The translations under genes were made by a program, and so were the position numbers. Shown here in pieces: positions 17,364 to 28,141 of a stretch of 64,000 nucleotides of DNA. The DNA lies in contig NZ_PDJG01000001.1 in the NCBI RefSeq assembly GCF_002564005.1, positions 1,364,001 to 1,428,000 of the forward strand, read 5' to 3'. Positions within the stretch are counted from its first letter, which is position 1, and every line of letters starts with the position of its first letter. The notes under the pieces are model-generated. The model saw only the letters and a list, made by a program, of their open reading frames with translations, did no database searches and was not told the DNA's origin. Source of the DNA: Sanguibacter antarcticus. GTDB taxonomy: Bacteria; Actinomycetota; Actinomycetes; Actinomycetales; Cellulomonadaceae.

Positions 17364-18811
17364 CAGCCGACGGACCCTTCCATCTGGAGTTCAATGAGGC
17401 GGTTGAGCTCGAGCGCGTACTCCATGGGCAGCTCGCGCGCGATGGGCTCGACGAACCCGCGCACGATCATGGCCATGGCCTCGGTCTCCTTCATCCCGCG
17501 GGACATGAGGTAGAAGAGCTGGTCTTCGCTCACGCGAGAGACCGTCGCCTCGTGGCCCATGGAGACGTCGTCCTCGCGGACGTCGACGTACGGGTAGGTG
17601 TCCGAGCGCGAGATCTGGTCGACGAGGAGCGCGTCGCAGAGCACGTTGGACGCTGAGTGGGACGCACCCTCGAGCACCTGGACGAGACCGCGGTACGACG
17701 TGCGGCCTCCGCCACGTGCGACCGACTTCGAGACGATCGACGACGACGTGTGCGGCGCAGCGTGCACCATCTTGGCGCCCGCGTCCTGGTGCTGGCCCTC
17801 GCCGGCGAACGCGATCGACAGCGTCTCGCCACGGGCGTGCTCGCCCATGAGGTAGATCGCCGGGTACTTCATGGTGACCTTCGAGCCGATGTTGCCGTCG
17901 ACCCACTCCATCGTCGCGCCCTCGGCGGCCGTAGCGCGCTTCGTGACGAGGTTGTACACGTTGTTCGACCAGTTCTGGATCGTCGTGTACCGCACGCGGG
18001 CATTCTTCTTGACGATGATCTCGACGACGGCCGAGTGCAGCGAGTCGCTCTGGTAGATCGGCGCGGTGCAGCCCTCGACGTAGTGCACGTACGAGCCCTC
18101 GTCGGCGATGATGAGCGTCCGCTCGAACTGGCCCATGTTCTCGGTGTTGATGCGGAAGTACGCCTGGAGCGGGATGTCGACGTGGACGCCCGGAGGGACG
18201 TAGACGAACGATCCGCCAGACCACACCGCGGTGTTCAGGGAGGCGAACTTGTTGTCGCCGGCGGGGATGACCGAGCCGAAGTACTGCTCGAAGATCTCCG
18301 GGTACTCGCGCAGGCCGGTGTCGGTGTCGACGAAGATCACGCCCTGCTCCTCCAGGTCCTCACGGATCTGGTGGTAGACGACCTCGGACTCGTACTGTGC
18401 CGCGACACCGGAGACGAGACGCTGCTTCTCGGCCTCGGGGATACCGAGACGGTCGTAGGTCTCCTTGATGTCGTCGGGGAGGTCGTCCCACGTCGTCGCC
18501 TGCTTCTCCGTGGAGCGCACGAAGTACTTGATGTTGTCGAAGTCGATCCCGGACAGGTCGCTGCCCCAGTTCGGCATCGGCTTCTTGTCGAACAGCCGCA
18601 GGGACTTCAGGCGGAGCTTGAGCATCCACTCAGGCTCGTTCTTCAGTGCGGAGATGTTGCGGACGACCTCCTCGTCCACGCCGCGCCGGGCGAGACGGCC
18701 TGCCTCGTCGCTGTCGTGCCAGCCATAGCCGTACGAGCCGATCGAGGCGATGATCTCGTCATCGCTCTGTACCACTGGAGCATTTGCTGTGTCTTGCGTG
18801 GGGGCGCTCAT
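17363..18811 (-). CDS. sufB: Fe-S assembly protein SufB
   Basis: Main scaffold subunit (482 residues) on which new Fe-S clusters are built. Highly conserved blocks: [67 protein letters not shown] and [14 protein letters not shown] with its conserved cysteine, and [19 protein letters not shown]. No intein interrupts it, unlike some mycobacterial SufB. GGAAGG precedes the ATG by six bases. It is the first structural gene after sufR, from which it is separated by 97 bases. Confidence 0.95.
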   Translation of the reverse strand: MSAPTQDTANAPVVQSDDEIIASIGSYGYGWHDSDEAGRLARRGVDEEVVRNISALKNEPEWMLKLRLKSLRLFDKKPMPNWGSDLSGIDFDNIKYFVRSTEKQATTWDDLPDDIKETYDRLGIPEAEKQRLVSGVAAQYESEVVYHQIREDLEEQGVIFVDTDTGLREYPEIFEQYFGSVIPAGDNKFASLNTAVWSGGSFVYVPPGVHVDIPLQAYFRINTENMGQFERTLIIADEGSYVHYVEGCTAPIYQSDSLHSAVVEIIVKKNARVRYTTIQNWSNNVYNLVTKRATAAEGATMEWVDGNIGSKVTMKYPAIYLMGEHARGETLSIAFAGEGQHQDAGAKMVHAAPHTSSSIVSKSVARGGGRTSYRGLVQVLEGASHSASNVLCDALLVDQISRSDTYPYVDVREDDVSMGHEATVSRVSEDQLFYLMSRGMKETEAMAMIVRGFVEPIARELPMEYALELNRLIELQMEGSVG

Positions 18812-18908
18812 CTGTTTCCTTCCACGAGCCGTTGGTCACGGGTGGTTCGATCGTTCATCGAGTGTGTGCAAGACGCCAGCCGGGCGGCAGCGTCCGAAGA
18901 GTGGTCTC

Positions 18909-19610
18909 TCATCCTGGCGACGACGGCCGGGCGGGCGTGTGGACAGGGATGTTGGTGGTGCAGACGTGGCCGCCGTTGGCGAGGGTCACGAGGCGTTGGG
19001 TGTGCGATCCGAGGAGACGGGAGAAGACCCTGGACTCGGCGTCGCACAGCTGGGGAAACTGCGCTGCGACGTGCTGGACGGGGCAGTGCCCCTGGCACAG
19101 CTGGACCGTCAGGGCTCCTTCGACGGGCCGGACGCTGGCGGCGAAGCCGTCCGCGGAGAGCGCTGCGGCGAGCTGCTCGACCCGGCCCCGCACGTCGGGA
19201 GCAGTGACCTGAGGGGCATACCGCTCCTCGAACGCGGCGAGCCGCCGGTTGGCGAACTCTTCGACGCCCTGCGCCCCGACCGCGTCTTCGATGAAGCGCA
19301 GCGCCTGGGCGGCGATGTCGGTGTACTCACCGTTGCGCGCCGCGTGCGCGCGCTCTGTCGCGACGTAGGCACGAGCCGGACGCCCACGCGCTCCGGTGCG
19401 CCGCCCGACCTCGCGGACAGTCACGAGGTCCGCTTCCTCGAGACACCCGATATGCCGACGGATCCCTGCGGCGCTCAGGTGAAGAGTGGCTGCGAGCGAC
19501 GCGGTCGTGACCGGTCCCTCGGCGATGATGAGCTGGAGCAGCCGGGCCCGGGTGGTGGACTCGTGGTCAGCAGGCTCGGCGGGCACGGGGGCGCCGACGA
19601 TCTCGTCCAT
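18909..19610 (-). CDS. sufR: SufR-type Fe-S sensing transcriptional repressor
   Basis: A DeoR/ArsR-like winged-helix regulator that heads the suf operon. It corresponds to Rv1460/SufR, an Fe-S protein that represses suf when clusters are sufficient. The helix-turn-helix is at residues 33-60 (VTTASLAATLHLSAAGIRRH). The C-terminal half carries Cys172, Cys176, Cys189 and Cys217, which can ligate a cluster. I use the ATG at 19610 because GGAGGGAG lies just upstream; an ATG at 19637 would add nine residues. An imperfect dyad at 19638-19659 overlaps its promoter and may be its own operator. Confidence 0.88.
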   Translation of the reverse strand: MDEIVGAPVPAEPADHESTTRARLLQLIIAEGPVTTASLAATLHLSAAGIRRHIGCLEEADLVTVREVGRRTGARGRPARAYVATERAHAARNGEYTDIAAQALRFIEDAVGAQGVEEFANRRLAAFEERYAPQVTAPDVRGRVEQLAAALSADGFAASVRPVEGALTVQLCQGHCPVQHVAAQFPQLCDAESRVFSRLLGSHTQRLVTLANGGHVCTTNIPVHTPARPSSPG

Positions 19611-19637
19611 CACGCTCTCCCTCCGTTGCTCATTCAT

Positions 19638-19659
19638 TAGGCAACATCCTCGTTGGGTA
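19638..19659. promoter_or_regulatory. Candidate SufR operator overlapping the sufR promoter
   Basis: TAGGCAAC-N6-GTTGGGTA is a 22-bp imperfect dyad (CAAC-N6-GTTG core with flanking TA on both sides). On the minus strand it overlaps a TATACC -10 hexamer (19661-19656) for sufR, so a bound dimer would cover the start of transcription. Assignment to SufR is by position only. Confidence 0.45.
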
Positions 19660-19725
19660 TATCCATTCCCGCAAGGTAGGAAACCCTCACCTGCGTCTGT
19701 AGCCGACCTCTCAGCGAGCGCGCAC

Positions 19726-19731
19726 TAGACT
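19726..19731 (+). promoter_or_regulatory. -10 hexamer (TAGACT) of the ABC transporter operon
   Basis: TAGACT lies eight bases before the GTG at 19740, with no ribosome-binding site between. Divergent from the sufR promoter 65 bases away. Confidence 0.45.
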
Positions 19732-19739
19732 CGACCACC

Positions 19740-20660
19740 GTGCCCCCAACCGCTCCAGCCGTCGAGATCGTCGGCCTCGTCAAGCGCTACGACGACCACG
19801 AGATCGTGCGAAGTCTCGACCTCGTCGCCGCTCGTGGGCAGGTGACCGCAGTCCTCGGACCCAACGGTGCAGGCAAGACCACCACCATCGAGTGCTGCGA
19901 AGGGCTGCGGCGGCCTGATGGCGGCACCGTCCGTGTCCTCGGTCTCGACCCGCTGACCGACGGACCGAGCCTGCGCCCCCGCGTCGGCGTCATGCTGCAG
20001 GACGGCGGGCTGCCGTCGTCGGTGCGCGCCCTCGAGCTGCTCGAGCACGTCTCGACGATGTACGCCGATCCCTGGGACGTGCCCGACCTCGTCGAGCGCC
20101 TGGGCCTGGCCGGGTTCGCCCGCACCACGGTCCGCCGGCTCTCCGGCGGGCAGCGCCAACGGCTCGCCATGGCCACAGCGCTCGTGGGCCGCCCGGAGCT
20201 CGTGTTTCTCGACGAGCCGAGCGCTGGCCTCGACCCCCAGAGCCGGCACGCGGTGTGGGAGCTCGTCCGAGCGCTGCGCGCCCAAGGAGTCTCCGTCCTG
20301 CTGACGACGCACCTCATGGACGAGGCCGAAGACCTCGCCGACCACGTGGTCATCGTCGATCACGGTCAGGTCATCGCGCAGGGCTCGCCGAGCGAGCTCA
20401 TCGACTCGTCCGCACGAACCTCTCTCACCTTCGCAGCAGCACCGGGGCTCCCGACGATCTCTCTCGCATCGGCCCTCGGCGCCGGTGTGCAGGAGACGAC
20501 GCCAGGCCACTACACGGTGAGCGGATCCGTCGTCCCCGCGACGTTGGCCACCCTCACCCGTTGGTGTGCCGACCGCGACGTCCTCCTCTCCCGGCTCTCG
20601 ACCGGCCGACGCACCCTCGAAGACGTCTTCCTCGACCTCACCGGACGGAGCCTGCGATGA
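19740..20660 (+). CDS. ABC-2 type transporter ATP-binding protein
   Basis: A 306-residue ATPase of the DrrA/ABC-2 exporter type. It has Walker A GPNGAGKTT, Q-loop VMLQDGGLP, signature LSGGQRQRLAMATAL, Walker B LVFLDEPSAGLD and switch LLTTHLMDEAEDL. The C-terminal 80 residues (from SSARTSLTFAAAPGLP) are the small domain usual in this class. Its stop overlaps the permease start by four bases (ATGA). The pair sits between sufR and ctaA as Rv1458c-Rv1457c do in mycobacteria. The transported substrate is unknown; the constant link to heme A synthase suggests a membrane or heme-related role, which is inference. Confidence 0.87.
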   Translation: MPPTAPAVEIVGLVKRYDDHEIVRSLDLVAARGQVTAVLGPNGAGKTTTIECCEGLRRPDGGTVRVLGLDPLTDGPSLRPRVGVMLQDGGLPSSVRALELLEHVSTMYADPWDVPDLVERLGLAGFARTTVRRLSGGQRQRLAMATALVGRPELVFLDEPSAGLDPQSRHAVWELVRALRAQGVSVLLTTHLMDEAEDLADHVVIVDHGQVIAQGSPSELIDSSARTSLTFAAAPGLPTISLASALGAGVQETTPGHYTVSGSVVPATLATLTRWCADRDVLLSRLSTGRRTLEDVFLDLTGRSLR

Positions 20661-21469
20661 CCTCGTCCACGCCGCCGAGCGACCAGCCCACAGCATCCCG
20701 GCCTGTTCTGCCCCCCAGCACCGCCGGCGCAGCGCCCGCGCGACGCAGGGTGCTCGCGCAGGCGACCTTCGAGGCGAAGACGATCCTGCGCAACGGCGAG
20801 CAGCTCATGGTGACGATCCTGCTCCCCGTCATGGCGCTCGTCGGGCTCTCGCAGACCTCGATCATCGACTTCGACACGGGCGGACGCTCCCGTATCGACT
20901 TCATCACACCGGGCGTCATCGCACTCGCAGTCATGAGTGCCGCCTTCACGTCCCAGGCGATCGCGACAGCCTTCGACCGACGCAACGGTGTGCTCCGCCT
21001 CATGGCCACGACACCGCTGGGCCGTGACGGTCTGCTCACCGCGAAGATCATCGGGGTGCTCACCGTCGAGGCGGTCCAGGTCGTCGTGATCTCGGCGGTC
21101 GCCCTCGGGCTGGGGTGGCGCCCGGACCTGGCCGGCATCCCGCTCGCGCTGCTCTCGGTGCTCCTGGGCACCGCGGCGTTCACCTCCCTCGCGATGCTGC
21201 TCGCCGGGACGCTGCGCGCCGAGGGTGTGCTCGCCATCGCGAACATCGTGCTCGTGCTGCTCACCGTCCTGGGCGCAGTGCTCATCCCCGCCGAGCAGCT
21301 GCCCGACGCCCTGCGCCACGCAGCTCTGCTGCTGCCCTCCGGCGCTCTCGGGGAAGCCGTGCGGGGCTCGTTCTTCGACGGCTCGATCCCGGCCTTCTCG
21401 CTCGTCGTCCTCGTCGCCTGGACCGTCGGGCTCGGCTGGGGTGCGGGCAAGCTCTTCAAGTGGGACTGA
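20657..21469 (+). CDS. ABC-2 type transporter permease
   Basis: A 270-residue permease with six hydrophobic segments after a hydrophilic N-terminus of about 40 residues. The order EAKTILRNGEQLMVTILLPVMALVGLS, then FITPGVIALAVMSAAFTSQAIATAFDRRNGVLRLMATTPLGR, is the ABC-2 membrane signature. The ATG overlaps the stop of the ATPase gene, so the two are coupled and form a half-size exporter pair. It ends 87 bases before ctaA, which has its own -10 element. Orthologous by context to Rv1457c; substrate unknown. Confidence 0.85.
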   Translation: MTSSTPPSDQPTASRPVLPPSTAGAAPARRRVLAQATFEAKTILRNGEQLMVTILLPVMALVGLSQTSIIDFDTGGRSRIDFITPGVIALAVMSAAFTSQAIATAFDRRNGVLRLMATTPLGRDGLLTAKIIGVLTVEAVQVVVISAVALGLGWRPDLAGIPLALLSVLLGTAAFTSLAMLLAGTLRAEGVLAIANIVLVLLTVLGAVLIPAEQLPDALRHAALLLPSGALGEAVRGSFFDGSIPAFSLVVLVAWTVGLGWGAGKLFKWD

Positions 21470-21544
21470 CGCCTCCGTCCTGCGCCCCTGCCGACCGGAC
21501 ACATCTCACAGACCATGGGGGCCGGTCCCGCGTCGGGTGACCAC

Positions 21545-21550
21545 TACGGT
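21545..21550 (+). promoter_or_regulatory. -10 hexamer (TACGGT) before ctaA
   Basis: TACGGT ends six bases before the GTG at 21557, the same spacing as at serB, feoA and others. It decides the ctaA start in favour of this GTG over the ATG at 21515. Confidence 0.45.
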
Positions 21551-21556
21551 TGGAGC

Positions 21557-22510
21557 GTGAGCACCCTGCCGACACCGACCGCACAGACCGCCAGATCGAG
21601 CCGACGGTCGTGGGCAGCCATCGTCCAGCGCTGGACCCGGCCTGCGATCATCGCGAACCTCGTCGGCCAGATCGCCATCGTCGGGACCGGAGGCGCGGTG
21701 CGCCTGACCGGTTCAGGCCTGGGGTGCTCGACCTGGCCCTTGTGCGAGCCTGGCGAGTTCACTCCGTCGTTCCACGACGCCTCCTCGATCCATCCCTTCA
21801 TCGAGTTCGGCAACCGGACCCTCACCGGTGTGCTCGGGGTGCTCGCGATCGCGGTGGCGATCCTCGTATGGACCAATCGATCCCGATCGATGTCCTATCG
21901 GCTCTTGGGCCTCGCTCCCCTCGTCGGTGTGGTCGTCCAGGCGGTCATCGGTGGGATCACCGTCCTCGTCGACCTCCACCCCGCCATCGTCGGAGGGCAC
22001 CTGCTCATCTCGATGGCGCTCGTCGCGGTCTCCGCGATCCTGCTCGACCGCGCCGCTGAAGGTGACGGCCCGCGTGTCCCGCTCGTCGCACCCCGCGTCC
22101 GCCGGCTCACCTGGCTGCTCGAGCTCGCCCTCGTCCCGGTGCTCGTGCTCGGCGTCGTCGTGACCGGCTCGGGCCCGCACTCGGGCGACGCCGAGGTCGG
22201 CTACCGCTTCGCTCTCGACCCGGCTCACGTCACACGGTTCCACTCGGTAGCCGTCTGGCTGTTCCTCGCTCTGCTCGTCACGCTCACGATCTTCGTCTGG
22301 CGGACCCGTCCGGAGGTACCGCACGCACGACGAGTCGTGGTCGTGCTGCTCGCCCTCACCCTCGCGCAGGGTGCGATCGGCTACGTGCAGTACTTCACCG
22401 GCCTCCCCGAGATCCTCGTCGGGCTCCACATGCTCGGCGCCGCGGCGCTGACAGCCGGCGCCGCACGGGTTCCCGGAGCGTTTCGCACCCGCTCGTCGCT
22501 CCCTGCCTGA
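21557..22510 (+). CDS. ctaA: Heme A synthase CtaA/COX15
   Basis: Membrane monooxygenase that oxidises the C8 methyl of heme O to the formyl of heme A for cytochrome aa3 oxidase. The 317-residue protein has about eight membrane helices. The first outer loop holds the redox cysteine pair in GLGCSTWPLCEPGEF, and heme-binding histidines lie in SIHPFIEFGNRTLTG, DLHPAIVGGHLLIS, THVTRFHSVAVW-type and VGLHMLGAAAL blocks. The GTG start is chosen from the -10 spacing; an ATG at 21515 would add 14 residues. SURF1 at 4139 acts in the same pathway. It converges on the cellulase gene across a strong hairpin. Confidence 0.9.
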   Translation: MSTLPTPTAQTARSSRRSWAAIVQRWTRPAIIANLVGQIAIVGTGGAVRLTGSGLGCSTWPLCEPGEFTPSFHDASSIHPFIEFGNRTLTGVLGVLAIAVAILVWTNRSRSMSYRLLGLAPLVGVVVQAVIGGITVLVDLHPAIVGGHLLISMALVAVSAILLDRAAEGDGPRVPLVAPRVRRLTWLLELALVPVLVLGVVVTGSGPHSGDAEVGYRFALDPAHVTRFHSVAVWLFLALLVTLTIFVWRTRPEVPHARRVVVVLLALTLAQGAIGYVQYFTGLPEILVGLHMLGAAALTAGAARVPGAFRTRSSLPA

Positions 22511-22565
22511 GCCCCGCACGCGTTCACCGCTCGTCTCGACCCAGCCACCATCTGGTGCTGGACGA

Positions 22566-22606
22566 CCTGGTGCCCGTGCCTCTCGACGAGAGACACGGGC
22601 ACCAGG
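22566..22606. terminator. Strong hairpin between ctaA and the GH48 gene, bidirectional
   Basis: Perfect 13-bp arms CCTGGTGCCCGTG (22566-22578) and CACGGGCACCAGG (22594-22606), with a further TCTC-GAC-GAGA stem inside the loop. It lies between two convergent genes, so it can end both transcripts. Confidence 0.85.
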
Positions 22607-22641
22607 CGTTCGAGCTGGTCGTGCGGGTAGTGCGGGTGGTG

Positions 22642-25422
22642 CTAGCTGCAGGTGGTGCCGTTGAGGGTGAAGGTGCTGGGTGCTGTGTTGGTGCCGGTGT
22701 GGGTGGCATTGAAGCCGATGTCGACGGAGGCTCCGGCGGCGAGGGTTCCGTTCCAGGCCTGGTTGGCGGCGCTGACGGTGGTTCCGGTCTGGGTGAAGAT
22801 GGCTGACCATCCCTGGCTGATCTGCTGTCCGGCGGGGAAGGTGAAGGCCAGGGTCCAGGCGCTCAGTGCGGTGCTGGAGGTGTTGGTGATCTTCGCCGAG
22901 CCGGTGAAGCCGGTGTTCCAGTCGTTGGTCGAGTAGGTGACCTTGCAGGCTCCGGCGGGTGTGGTGGTGGCTGCCTTGGTGCTGGCGGTGACGGCTGCGC
23001 TGGCTGCGGAGACGTTGGCTGCTGCGTCCTTGGCGCGGACGGAGAAGGTGTAGGCGGTGTCAGCGGTCAGTCCGGTGACGGTGTAGCTGGGCGTCGTGGT
23101 CGAGGCGATCTTCACGGTGCCCTGGTAGACGTCGTAGCCGGTGACGGCGACGTTGTCGGTCGAGGCGGTCCAGGTCAGCGGGATGCTCGACGTGGTGGTG
23201 GTCCCGGCCGTCAGGCCTGCCGGGACGGTCGGCGAGCTCGTGTCAGCCGGGTCCGTCGTGGGATCCGTCGTCGGGTCCGTGGTGGGATCCGTCGTCGGGT
23301 CCGTGGTCGGGTCCGGCGTCGGGTCGACCGTCCCCTCGGAGAACAGCCGGTCGTAGTCTGCGAGCGCGGTCGCGACCGCGGTCTGCGCCCAGAACCGGTG
23401 GTAGTTGAACTCCGGTGCGGCACCTCCGTCGAGGTAGGCCTGGACCTTGGGCCAGTCAGGATCGTCGAGGTACCAGCTGCGGATGTCGAGGAAGCTCTTG
23501 CCTGCGACGATGTCGTCCCCGTTGGGCATCGTCCCGGTCCAGCCTGCAGGCACGTAGAGACCGTCGCCGGTCGTGTCCGTCAAGACGTCGTCGAAGCGCT
23601 TGAAGTCCTCGCGGACCTCTGTCGTCGAGACGCCGATGGCATCCTGGTCATAGGTCCAGATGCTGTCGAGGAGCGACTTGGCGACAGCCTTGGACTCAGC
23701 GTCCCCGGACTTCGCGGCGTAGTACATGAGCGTCCTGGCGTAGGCGCCGGCGACGCCGACGTCTTGGCCGGTGGACGTGACGGTCACGTGCAGCCCTGTG
23801 TTGGCGCCAGGGTTCGTGGCGTCCCACGTGTCAGGCGCGCCGGACCAGCCGAGGCTCGACGGGATGGACCAGTCGGCGCCGCCGGTGGCGTCGGTGTTGG
23901 CGAGGGCCCAGGGCACCCACTTGTCGAGGATCGCCTTCGCTTCGGCGTTCCCTGAGGCGTAGTAGAGCTGCGCGACCCGTTCCATCGACCAGGCCTGCAT
24001 GCCGAACCACTCGTTGGAGGGCGGGTCGTGGTAGACAGGCGCCTCCGTGTAGCCCATGCCGTAGAAGGTCGGGGTACCTGCTGGCGGTGTGCCGTAGTCC
24101 CCGTCCCAGCTGTTCGTCGCGCCGCCGGCGATGCCGCCTTCGGCGGACTGCAGCCAGGCGTAGAACTCGAGCTGGCGGTCGAGGCTCTTGCCCCAGTCTC
24201 CTGCTCCGGTCGGCGATGCGGGCTCGAGGGCCGACTGCGTCGAGAGCGCCCAGGCGGCCATGGGGTTCTGGTAGCCGAAGTGGCTCGCGCTCGAGCCGAT
24301 CCGCCAGGCCCAGCCGGAGGACGTGTCGAGAGAACCGCCCCAGGCGTAGTACCAGGACATGAGGTAGTGCGAGCTGTCCTTCCCTGTACCTGCTGCGCAG
24401 GTCAGGCTCGTGCAGCCGATCGCCTTGAAGTACTTGTCATACATCGAGTACCGGAGGTAGTCCCCCATCTTCGATGCCTTGGAGACCGTGGCTGCCACGT
24501 CGCTGGCCTTGCCCTGCTCGTTCGCCCAGGTGTAGGCCCAGTACGCTGCGTCGATCGCGCGTGCGTCGGCGTCCGGCGCGTTCGTGTACTTCCACTGCTT
24601 GGCGTAGTTCGCGTCCTGTGTGAAGAGGTCGAGATAGCCGTTGGTGCCGCCGTACGTGAACTCGTCGCACGAGGGCTGTGGGACTGTCTCCCAGACCGAT
24701 TCCTGCGGACCGCGCTGGAACGTGTTGATGTAGGAGGTGCCGGTAGACGACGGGCCGAGCTCGCACCCGGCTCCTGGGGCAGCGCCGAACCCATACTTGT
24801 TGTCGACGTCGGCGAGCCAGTGCATCCCGTAGATGTCCGACGTCCCGTAGGTCGTCTTGAGCTCGTTGGCGATGGGGTCGACGCCGGTGGAGACGCCGCT
24901 GTTGAGCGCCGAGGGGTACTGGCTGGGGTGGTCGTACTCGGACGCGTAGGTCCCCGGGCTCTGCGGGTTGTAGAAGGAGTTCGTCGGCTGGTCCGCCGAC
25001 TGCGGGATCATGTACGTCTCCATCGTCGTCCACGCGTCGTTGAACGGCGCCCAGTCGCCGGTCGCCTGACCGTAGGCCGCTTCGAGCCAGATCCAGAAGC
25101 TGTAGGCCTCCGACGTCGTCTCGTGACCGTAGTCGGGCGCCTCGACGATGAGAGTCTCGACCGAGTGGTACGGGATCCCCTGGGGACTGAAGTAGCCGTT
25201 GGCGGGGTCGTGGATCTTGTCGTAGAGCTCCAGGAACCGTTGCGTGTACTCGCCGTCCACCGCATCTGCGGCGGGAAGCACCGCGGCTGTGGTGGACCGC
25301 GTCGTGTCGACCGCCGGTGGCGCCGCTGCCTGTGCGGGCTGGAGCCCGGCCAGTGCGACGATCGATCCGGCTCCGAGGGCAGCGACCGCTGCCCAGGGAG
25401 CTCGTCGGGATTGTCTGAGCAT
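22642..25422 (-). CDS. Secreted GH48 cellulase with FN3 and CBM2 modules
   Basis: Exo-acting cellulose 1,4-beta-cellobiosidase (reducing-end type) of glycoside hydrolase family 48, 926 residues. Order: signal peptide to about residue 32 (AGLQPAQA-A), GH48 catalytic domain about 45-690 with the putative acid Glu105 in GHETTSEAYSFW, a DPTT linker about 701-729, one fibronectin type III domain about 730-818, and a C-terminal CBM2 about 824-926 bounded by two cysteines (ACKVTYS ... TTCS). The ATG has GAGGGAAG upstream. A CelR-type operator lies 69 bases upstream. It stands alone among housekeeping genes with no other glycosidase nearby. Confidence 0.95.
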   Translation of the reverse strand: MLRQSRRAPWAAVAALGAGSIVALAGLQPAQAAAPPAVDTTRSTTAAVLPAADAVDGEYTQRFLELYDKIHDPANGYFSPQGIPYHSVETLIVEAPDYGHETTSEAYSFWIWLEAAYGQATGDWAPFNDAWTTMETYMIPQSADQPTNSFYNPQSPGTYASEYDHPSQYPSALNSGVSTGVDPIANELKTTYGTSDIYGMHWLADVDNKYGFGAAPGAGCELGPSSTGTSYINTFQRGPQESVWETVPQPSCDEFTYGGTNGYLDLFTQDANYAKQWKYTNAPDADARAIDAAYWAYTWANEQGKASDVAATVSKASKMGDYLRYSMYDKYFKAIGCTSLTCAAGTGKDSSHYLMSWYYAWGGSLDTSSGWAWRIGSSASHFGYQNPMAAWALSTQSALEPASPTGAGDWGKSLDRQLEFYAWLQSAEGGIAGGATNSWDGDYGTPPAGTPTFYGMGYTEAPVYHDPPSNEWFGMQAWSMERVAQLYYASGNAEAKAILDKWVPWALANTDATGGADWSIPSSLGWSGAPDTWDATNPGANTGLHVTVTSTGQDVGVAGAYARTLMYYAAKSGDAESKAVAKSLLDSIWTYDQDAIGVSTTEVREDFKRFDDVLTDTTGDGLYVPAGWTGTMPNGDDIVAGKSFLDIRSWYLDDPDWPKVQAYLDGGAAPEFNYHRFWAQTAVATALADYDRLFSEGTVDPTPDPTTDPTTDPTTDPTTDPTTDPADTSSPTVPAGLTAGTTTTSSIPLTWTASTDNVAVTGYDVYQGTVKIASTTTPSYTVTGLTADTAYTFSVRAKDAAANVSAASAAVTASTKAATTTPAGACKVTYSTNDWNTGFTGSAKITNTSSTALSAWTLAFTFPAGQQISQGWSAIFTQTGTTVSAANQAWNGTLAAGASVDIGFNATHTGTNTAPSTFTLNGTTCS
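23249..23320. repeat. Six tandem 12-bp units in the GH48 linker
   Basis: Six near-identical 12-base units (GGRTCCGTSGTS type) encode the four-residue linker repeat TTDP between the catalytic and FN3 domains. Alternating GGGTCC and GGATCC variants suggest a 24-bp duplication history. Such tracts change length by slippage, so linker length may vary between strains. Confidence 0.9.
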
Positions 25423-25794
25423 GTGACTTCCCTCTCTGTGGGACCGGCACACGGTGCGCATCGAGCGCGACCAGCCACGGTGCCAGTAGGTGAGAGCGCT
25501 CCCACACCCACGACATCGGAGGTAGGTCACGCTCAGGACGTCACTGTCCATCGTCCGCCGTTGGACGATGCTGCCAGTCCTGCAACGACCACAGGCCTGG
25601 CCTGGTGACGGCCTGCACCTACCCTGGCAGGCTCGAACCAGAAATCGAGAGCCTTAACCGTTTCACGCTTCGGATTCACCCCGCCCGCAGATGAGGGCAG
25701 CGTGCGACGTCCGAGCGCCGGACCACGAGCATGCCGGGCTCTGTGACGAGGACTCTCTGAGCGGGCCGCTCGACTGTGGCGAGCTAGACGGGTA
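25423..25794. other. 372-base non-coding region between GH48 and the NUDIX gene
   Basis: Holds the GH48 leader and promoter region with the CelR-type site (25491-25504), and on the far side the 3' end of the pyrG-NUDIX transcript. A weak hairpin GAGCGG-G-CCGCTC (25759-25771) may end that transcript. Frames that stay open here have no family-like content. No RNA gene is recognisable. Confidence 0.6.
25491..25504. promoter_or_regulatory. CelR/CebR-type operator for the GH48 cellulase
   Basis: TGAGAGCGCTCCCA matches the 14-bp CelR operator TGGGAGCGCTCCCA of Thermobifida at 13 of 14 positions and is a near-perfect dyad. It lies 69 bases upstream of the GH48 ATG. CelR and CebR are LacI-family repressors released by cellobiose, so cellulase expression is probably cellobiose-inducible. 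Confidence 0.85.
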
Positions 25795-26450
25795 TCAGCT
25801 CCGGCGCTCCGGCCACGGAGCGTCCGCCGGGCGCAGGCTGGCCCAGCCGCCAGCCTTGGAGACCGCCGCAGCGAGCAGCCCCACCACAGCTGAAGGGTTG
25901 TGGACGTCACCGGCCAGCACCGCGGTCACTGCGTCGTCGAGCGGCACCCACCTCACGCTGATGTCGGCTTCCTCGTCCTCGCGGACGTGACGCTCGGACT
26001 CTGGGACCGGTGAGACGTCACGAGCCAGGAAGACCCGGAGCGCCTCGTTGTTCCCGCCGGGAGTCGTGAAGTAGTCCACGAGCACGTGCCAGGACGCGGC
26101 CACGAGGTCGGCTTCCTCGGCCAGCTCCCGCGCGGCAGCGACCTGTGCGGGCTCTCCTGACACGTCGAGCAGGCCGGCCGGTGGCTCCCACAGCTCTCGG
26201 CGGACCGGGTGACGGTACTGCTTAAGCAGCAGCACCCGGTCGGAGTCGTCGAGGACGATGACCGCGACGGCACCCGGGTGGTCGATGTACTCGCGGCGCA
26301 CCCGCGTGTGCCCGAGGTCGACCTCGTCGCTGACCAGGTCAAAGATTCGACCGGTGTAGAGCAGGTCGTGGCTGAGCACCTCCCGGGGAGCGCTGACGTC
26401 GGCTGGAGCCGAGCTGACGTCCCGACTCGTCGGACGCGACTCCTCGCTCG

Positions 26451-26454
<4 letters not shown>
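25795..26454 (-). CDS. NUDIX hydrolase, ADP-ribose pyrophosphatase type
   Basis: A 219-residue NUDIX enzyme that probably splits ADP-ribose into AMP and ribose-5-phosphate. The Nudix box is [21 protein letters not shown] with one extra residue before the first glutamate, a form shared with the mycobacterial Rv1700 ADP-ribose pyrophosphatase (PAGLLDVAGEP). Upstream blocks [21 protein letters not shown] and downstream [17 protein letters not shown] are also family-like. The first 25 residues are Ser/Pro-rich. The ATG overlaps the pyrG stop by four bases, the same pyrG-NUDIX pairing as Rv1699-Rv1700. Confidence 0.88.
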
Positions 26455-28133
<1,679 letters not shown>

Positions 28134-28141
28134 GGGGTTCT

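Noticed and set aside
22642..25422. GH48 gene as a recent mobile acquisition
   Set aside because: Codon use and GC look like the neighbours, no flanking repeats, integrase or transposase remnants are visible, and the regulatory site is native to this group.
25423..25551. 43-codon upstream extension of the GH48 frame
   Set aside because: It would place Cys/Arg-rich residues before a perfect signal peptide and put the CelR operator inside the gene; the ATG at 25422 has a good ribosome-binding site.
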